Below are positions 62,401 through 64,000 of a DNA stretch of 64,000 nt, in pieces. The stretch comes from Melanocharis versteri (Eukaryota; Chordata; Aves; Passeriformes; Melanocharitidae): assembly GCA_013397845.1 (NCBI GenBank), contig VZTG01003205.1:114503-178502 (forward strand). Direction: 5' to 3'. The notes under the pieces are model-generated. The model saw nothing but the letters and a program-made list of their open reading frames with translations, had not been told where the DNA came from and ran no database searches. The position numbers and the translations under genes were made by a program. Positions within the stretch are counted from its first letter, which is position 1. The number at the start of each line of letters is the position of its first letter.

Positions 62401-63850
62401 AAGCTCTATTCTTCTGACAGGAGTCAGAATCCTTCCAATCACTTTCTACATAGTCAGCAGCTGGAGAGGGATCCACAACAATACTGCACCAGATCCTTGG
62501 CCCAAACTGTTCCCCTCTGTGTGACAGTCTCCAGTGAGAAGTGTAAGTTCCTTCTATGTTGGGAGCTACAAACTCAACTGAAACAGTTCCCACTTGTCCA
62601 GATGGAAGGGATGGCACTACCACATCTTTTTTCTCAGAAGATGCCAAGGTCAGATTTCCCCACATAAGCTTCAACTGAAATATACAACAGATAAAGCCAA
62701 AACTTAACTTCACAAGCTTCTCAGCAAAGCGTGGGCAGTAGGAAGCAGAGTTCCTCTGCTGAAAGGCCTTGTAGATCCCAGGCATGGAGAAGACAGGCTG
62801 CTAGCACCCATTCTCGCATGAGTCACTATCCACACAAAGATACCCCCATCTTTCAACACAAATGCAGCCACTCGCAGAACAAAGGGGTTTGGAGGTCAGG
62901 AAAGCAACAGACCAGTTGTAAACAGGGTCAAACTGTGGCATTGTAACATAGGGGGCATATCATTAATGGGAAGCACGTTCAGTGATGGTACTCTGAACTG
63001 CTTTCTTCCTACAGTCTACACTTGTAAAGAGTACCTAGACAGCTTATTGCCCCAGAATTCCCAGCTGTGAATCTGATGCCTTTCTCTGGTCTTAGGAAAT
63101 GAAAGCCAGGCACAGTTAAAGGGTTACAGGGGATTGTTTACCTCGGGATCTTTAATAGGATCCCTTTGATGCATCACTTTGCCGACGTGGAACGCGTCGC
63201 AATGCCCCCCCACCGTAAATCACATATACAGTTTATAGACCTTACACGTGAACATATCTAATAAGGGTACCCAATAAGGGGGCTTGGGTGGATAGTGCAG
63301 TATTTTTCCCCATCTATGGAATCCTCCCCCCTGCCTGGGTGGGCTAATCTCTAGCTTACAGAATATGTTCTAGAAGGAGACCTTGGTTCTCCAAAATAGT
63401 AGTATGTTTGGTCTCCTGGTCTTTACATCTTTTGGGGTGTTTGGTCTCCTGGCCCTACAAACACTAGAACTATACTAAGTTATCAGACTTCAAGAATGAC
63501 AAGTATGCATGCTAATACTTGTGGATACATAGAACTGTGTAAAAGGTAAATATAAAAAAAGCAAAAATCATTTGGCATCAAATCAACAGGCCAAAGGAAA
63601 TCTTAAACAGGTCCTAACAGAGAATTCACATACAAATGTTATCTCCCAGAATGATTTTAGTGTGTAGAAGCAAGAGCAAAGGCAAGATACCTTTGTGTCT
63701 GAGCTCCATTCCACATTGCCAGTATTCTTCATTCGCCAGTGTTTGATAAACTTTGTTCCTGGTTTCAAGTGAGTACCATCAGGCAAATTCTCATCCACAA
63801 ATACTGCACTTAGTGTTGGGACAATTGCTTGGAAGGGTTGATTAGGACTC
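56270..63850 (-). CDS. NBR1: NBR1 selective-autophagy receptor, 3' two thirds
   Basis: NBR1 is a cytoplasmic receptor that links ubiquitinated cargo, aggregates and peroxisomes to ATG8/LC3 on autophagosomes (family knowledge). Twelve exons are visible: 63691-63850, 62387-62674, 61814-61966, 61273-61348, 60841-60951, 59861-60052, 59605-59739, 58641-58998, 58240-58337, 57631-57700, 56809-56914 and 56270-56443. They have GT-AG borders with continuous phase and encode 639 residues plus stop; human NBR1 has 966. In order they carry most of the four-tryptophan (FW) domain, a variable middle, the LC3-interacting region EDYIIILPE preceded by an acidic stretch, the amphipathic membrane-binding helix (KGALSVAASAYKALFAGPP) and a C-terminal UBA domain (MGFCDRQLNLRLLKKHN). 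PB1, coiled coil and ZZ exons are beyond base 64000. The middle is clearly more divergent from mammals than the domains. Confidence 0.95.
56809..56914 (-). CDS. NBR1: NBR1 exon, amphipathic membrane-binding helix
   Basis: 106 bases encoding YPQGSSIAGELVKGALSVAA and SAYKALFAGPPIIEQ. It corresponds to the amphipathic helix next to the UBA domain that is needed for peroxisome/membrane targeting in mammalian NBR1. Confidence 0.94.
57631..57700 (-). CDS. NBR1: NBR1 exon, linker
   Basis: 70 bases encoding EPSGEDSHGPGSSAFLTKF and SEYP. Supported by the acceptor CTTTCTAG, donor GTAATG and phase. Confidence 0.82.
58240..58337 (-). CDS. NBR1: NBR1 exon, divergent linker
   Basis: 98 bases encoding NLSSLQNPIFQEPNTPASEN and SSAPHDQIQRE. 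Supported by splice sites (TTCTCAG acceptor, GTATTG donor) and phase; the donor is weaker than its neighbours. Confidence 0.78.
58641..58998 (-). CDS. NBR1: NBR1 exon with LC3-interacting region
   Basis: 358 bases, the largest visible NBR1 exon. It encodes an acidic run (RDEEEDDKDDVQSQCSSAS), the LIR EDYIIILPE, then CFDTSRPLGDSMYSSALSQP and a divergent tail. The Tyr-x-x-Ile LIR core and preceding acidic residues are intact. Confidence 0.96.
59605..59739 (-). CDS. NBR1: NBR1 exon, divergent middle
   Basis: 135 bases encoding SLQTLQDTFSCNMINEESPM and KKEAKVHQSEPMTENS. Assigned from GT-AG borders and exact phase continuity; residue similarity to mammals is low (SLQ..F). Confidence 0.8.
59861..60052 (-). 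CDS. NBR1: NBR1 exon (DMSGTQFVCETVIRSL)
   Basis: 192 bases encoding a divergent start (GMAEACLSVDSSVVKVKAE), then EEDMSGTQFVCETVIRSLTL and DAAPDHKPP, the conserved NBR1 block. The acceptor ends in AAG rather than the usual CAG or TAG, a weaker context. Confidence 0.9.
60335..60632 (+). mobile_element. CR1 LINE 3' end in an NBR1 intron
   Basis: The + strand carries the CR1 3' UTR end: TTAGATTAGATATTAGGCAG, GGGTGCCCAGAGAAGCTGTG, AGGCCAGGCTGGAAAGGGCT, CCCTGCTTATGGCAGGGGGG and TTCCTTCCAACCCAAACCAC, ending CTGTGATTCTATGATTTCT, the CR1 octamer-type tail. It is antisense to NBR1. Confidence 0.93.
60841..60951 (-). CDS. NBR1: NBR1 exon (DMTPCMSPLP)
   Basis: 111 bases encoding DMTPCMSPLPRDSPLLEKPG and LGQIEEENEGSGFKLVP. 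Acceptor TTTTCCAG, donor GTAAGC. Confidence 0.93.
61273..61348 (-). CDS. NBR1: NBR1 exon (DLLSFELLDINIVQEL)
   Basis: 76 bases encoding DLLSFELLDINIVQELERVP and HNTPV, highly conserved. Donor GTAAGG. Confidence 0.95.
61814..61966 (-). CDS. NBR1: NBR1 exon (SEREFYIPSVDLLTAQ)
   Basis: 153 bases encoding DASLKTETGAQLMGEITEP and NLPSEREFYIPSVDLLTAQ. The last block matches NBR1 closely; the first half is divergent. Confidence 0.93.
62387..62674 (-). CDS. NBR1: NBR1 exon, FW domain second half
   Basis: 288 bases, phase 0 at both ends, encoding LKLMWGNLTLASSEKKDVV, EGTYTSHWRLSHRGEQFGPR and IWCSIVVDPSP. It supplies the remaining FW-domain tryptophans, then a linker ending RASRTKQ. Confidence 0.96.
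63135..63459 (-). mobile_element. Solo LTR-like element in the NBR1 FW-domain intron
   Basis: On the minus strand the sequence reads TGTAGGGCCAGGAGACC...GAGGTAAACA, about 325 bases with TG...CA ends, a TATA-like TCTATAAACTG, a TATTAAAG poly(A)-like signal and a CpG-rich end (GCGACGCGTTCCACGTCGGC). It is in the same sense as NBR1. Flanking duplication is not evident (GGGGAT versus AACACT), so the edges may be slightly off or the copy old. A 13-base phrase (TTTGGTCTCCTGG) is duplicated within it. Confidence 0.6.
63691..63850 (-). CDS. NBR1: NBR1 exon, FW domain first half
   Basis: 160 bases encoding SPNQPFQAIVPTLSAVFVD, ENLPDGTHLKPGTKFIKHW and RMKNTGNVEWSSDTK. It contains two of the four tryptophans of the NBR1/FW domain. 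Acceptor ATCCCAG, donor GTATCT. Confidence 0.95.
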
Positions 63851-64000
63851 CTGGGATTGGAGAGAAGAAACAAAAAAACCAAGATACACCAAAACTGAAG
63901 AAGTTCAGCTGCTGATTAACATTAATTTGGCTTTTAAAGGCACTAAATGGAAGAGATGAATTAAAGAAACAAACTATACGAGTTTTACACTGCACATTCA

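Overview
This window is eukaryotic nuclear DNA, almost certainly from a bird and plausibly a songbird. The evidence is small GT-AG introns, CR1 LINE fragments (one ending in the typical ATTCTATG-type 3' tail), compact endogenous-retrovirus solo LTRs with 6-bp target duplications, GC-rich CpG-island promoters, and the gene content. Four protein-coding genes are recognisable by exon-by-exon homology to known vertebrate families. No prokaryotic operon, CRISPR array or phage was seen.

Layout. (1) 1-4,700: the 3' part of MEOX1 (+ strand): end of intron 1, homeobox exons 2 and 3, and 3' UTR. (2) 4,700-23,600: about 19 kb without recognisable genes, holding CR1 fragments and a cluster of solo LTRs, one nested inside another. 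(3) 23,600-37,540: ETV4 (+ strand), an ETS transcription factor of the PEA3 group. Its CpG-rich promoter runs into a 487-base assembly gap and a GC minisatellite, and the first coding exons are not visible. Ten coding exons, from the acidic activation region to the ETS domain and stop, are intact. (4) 37,540-41,000: intergenic, with a CR1 split by a roughly 0.95-kb insertion. (5) 41,016-53,989: complete DHX8 (- strand), 23 coding exons that sum to 3,579 bases (1,192 residues plus stop) with every splice phase matching. (6) 54,000-56,270: spacer with the DHX8 CpG-island promoter and the presumed NBR1 3' UTR. (7) 56,270-63,850: the 3' two thirds of NBR1 (- strand), from the first half of the four-tryptophan domain through the LC3-interacting motif to the UBA domain and stop. 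The upstream exons lie beyond the window.

The order MEOX1-ETV4-DHX8-NBR1, with MEOX1/ETV4 convergent on DHX8/NBR1, matches the human 17q21.31 block next to BRCA1, but is more compact. The genes share no pathway. MEOX1 patterns somites, ETV4 is an ERK-responsive transcription factor, DHX8 releases spliced mRNA from the spliceosome, and NBR1 is a selective-autophagy receptor.

I found no convincing undescribed biological system. The best leads are structural: nested and paired solo LTRs, a 132-bp triplication in an ETV4 intron, a higher-order minisatellite abutting an ETV4 exon and an assembly gap, and repeated short motifs in the presumed ETV4 promoter. Exon boundaries were placed by eye from homology, splice dinucleotides and phase. 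Family knowledge is from memory, not from a search.
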